DNA of 5,577 nt from NCBI GenBank assembly GCA_902494765.1, contig CABUUK010000072.1:1-5577 (forward strand), read 5' to 3'. Made by a program: the position numbers and the translations under genes. Positions 5,503-5,577 of the stretch are shown piece by piece. Position 1 is the stretch's first letter, and each line of letters opens with the position of its first letter. The stretch comes from an uncultured Collinsella sp. (GTDB taxonomy: Bacteria > Actinomycetota > Coriobacteriia > Coriobacteriales > Coriobacteriaceae). The notes under the pieces were generated by a model that saw nothing but the letters and a program-made list of their open reading frames with translations, was not told the origin of the DNA and did not search any database.

Positions 5503-5577
5503 CTATTTGGCAAGGTGTTTTTTAGAATCCATTTTGCGCTCGGCCTCGAAGGCCTGCCTGTCCCAATCGAGCGGGAG
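5503..5577 (-). CDS. C-terminal fragment of an unidentified protein, cut by the window edge
   Basis: On the minus strand an open frame enters at 5577 and ends at TAG (5503-5505), giving 24 residues that end in KMDSKKHLAK. Most codons are GC-rich at the third position like the neighbouring genes, the tail is hydrophilic and basic as C-termini often are, and the frame stops just before the convergent hairpin. The other two minus frames look worse: one ends quickly, the other runs into the hairpin. I do not recognise the family from this fragment. It could be a chance frame, since only 75 bases are visible. Confidence 0.5.
   Translation of the reverse strand, partial: LPLDWDRQAFEAERKMDSKKHLAK

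Overview
The window is an ordinary chromosomal amino-acid biosynthesis locus carrying four of the five enzymes that convert aspartate to threonine. High GC with strong G/C preference at third codon positions, an Actinobacteria-like layout, and the sequence character of the proteins suggest a Coriobacteriia relative such as Collinsella. That taxonomic call is inference from recognition, not from a search.

Layout. Two genes run leftward: homoserine kinase (thrB, 91-972) and, upstream of it, threonine synthase (thrC, 1176-2693). Two genes run rightward: an aspartate kinase with two ACT domains (lysC type, 2798-4186) and aspartate-semialdehyde dehydrogenase (asd, 4361-5386). thrC and lysC are divergent across a 104-base gap (2694-2797) that must hold the promoters of both and contains an operator-like inverted repeat. 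At the right edge a leftward reading frame enters the window (5503-5577, C-terminal 24 residues only) and converges on asd.

Pathway. Aspartate kinase makes 4-phosphoaspartate and Asd reduces it to aspartate semialdehyde. Homoserine dehydrogenase (not in this window) would make homoserine, ThrB phosphorylates it, and ThrC converts O-phosphohomoserine to threonine. The Asd product also feeds lysine/diaminopimelate and methionine, so the right arm supplies the common stem and the left arm the threonine branch.

Non-coding structure is the more distinctive part. Every gap contains a strong hairpin or palindrome: a nested inverted repeat after thrB (32-71); a 112-base element with perfect 22-base inverted ends directly against the thrB ribosome-binding site (986-1097); a terminator-like hairpin just after thrC (about 1131-1166); a GC-rich terminator with upstream tandem repeats between lysC and asd (4238-4290); and a long hairpin between asd and the convergent partial gene (5435-5494). 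No mobile-element gene, CRISPR array, tRNA or rRNA was seen. All four full-length enzymes look intact. I see no new multi-gene system here; the items worth a second look are the palindromic elements, the thrC-thrB terminator and a substitution in the aspartate kinase active-site loop.
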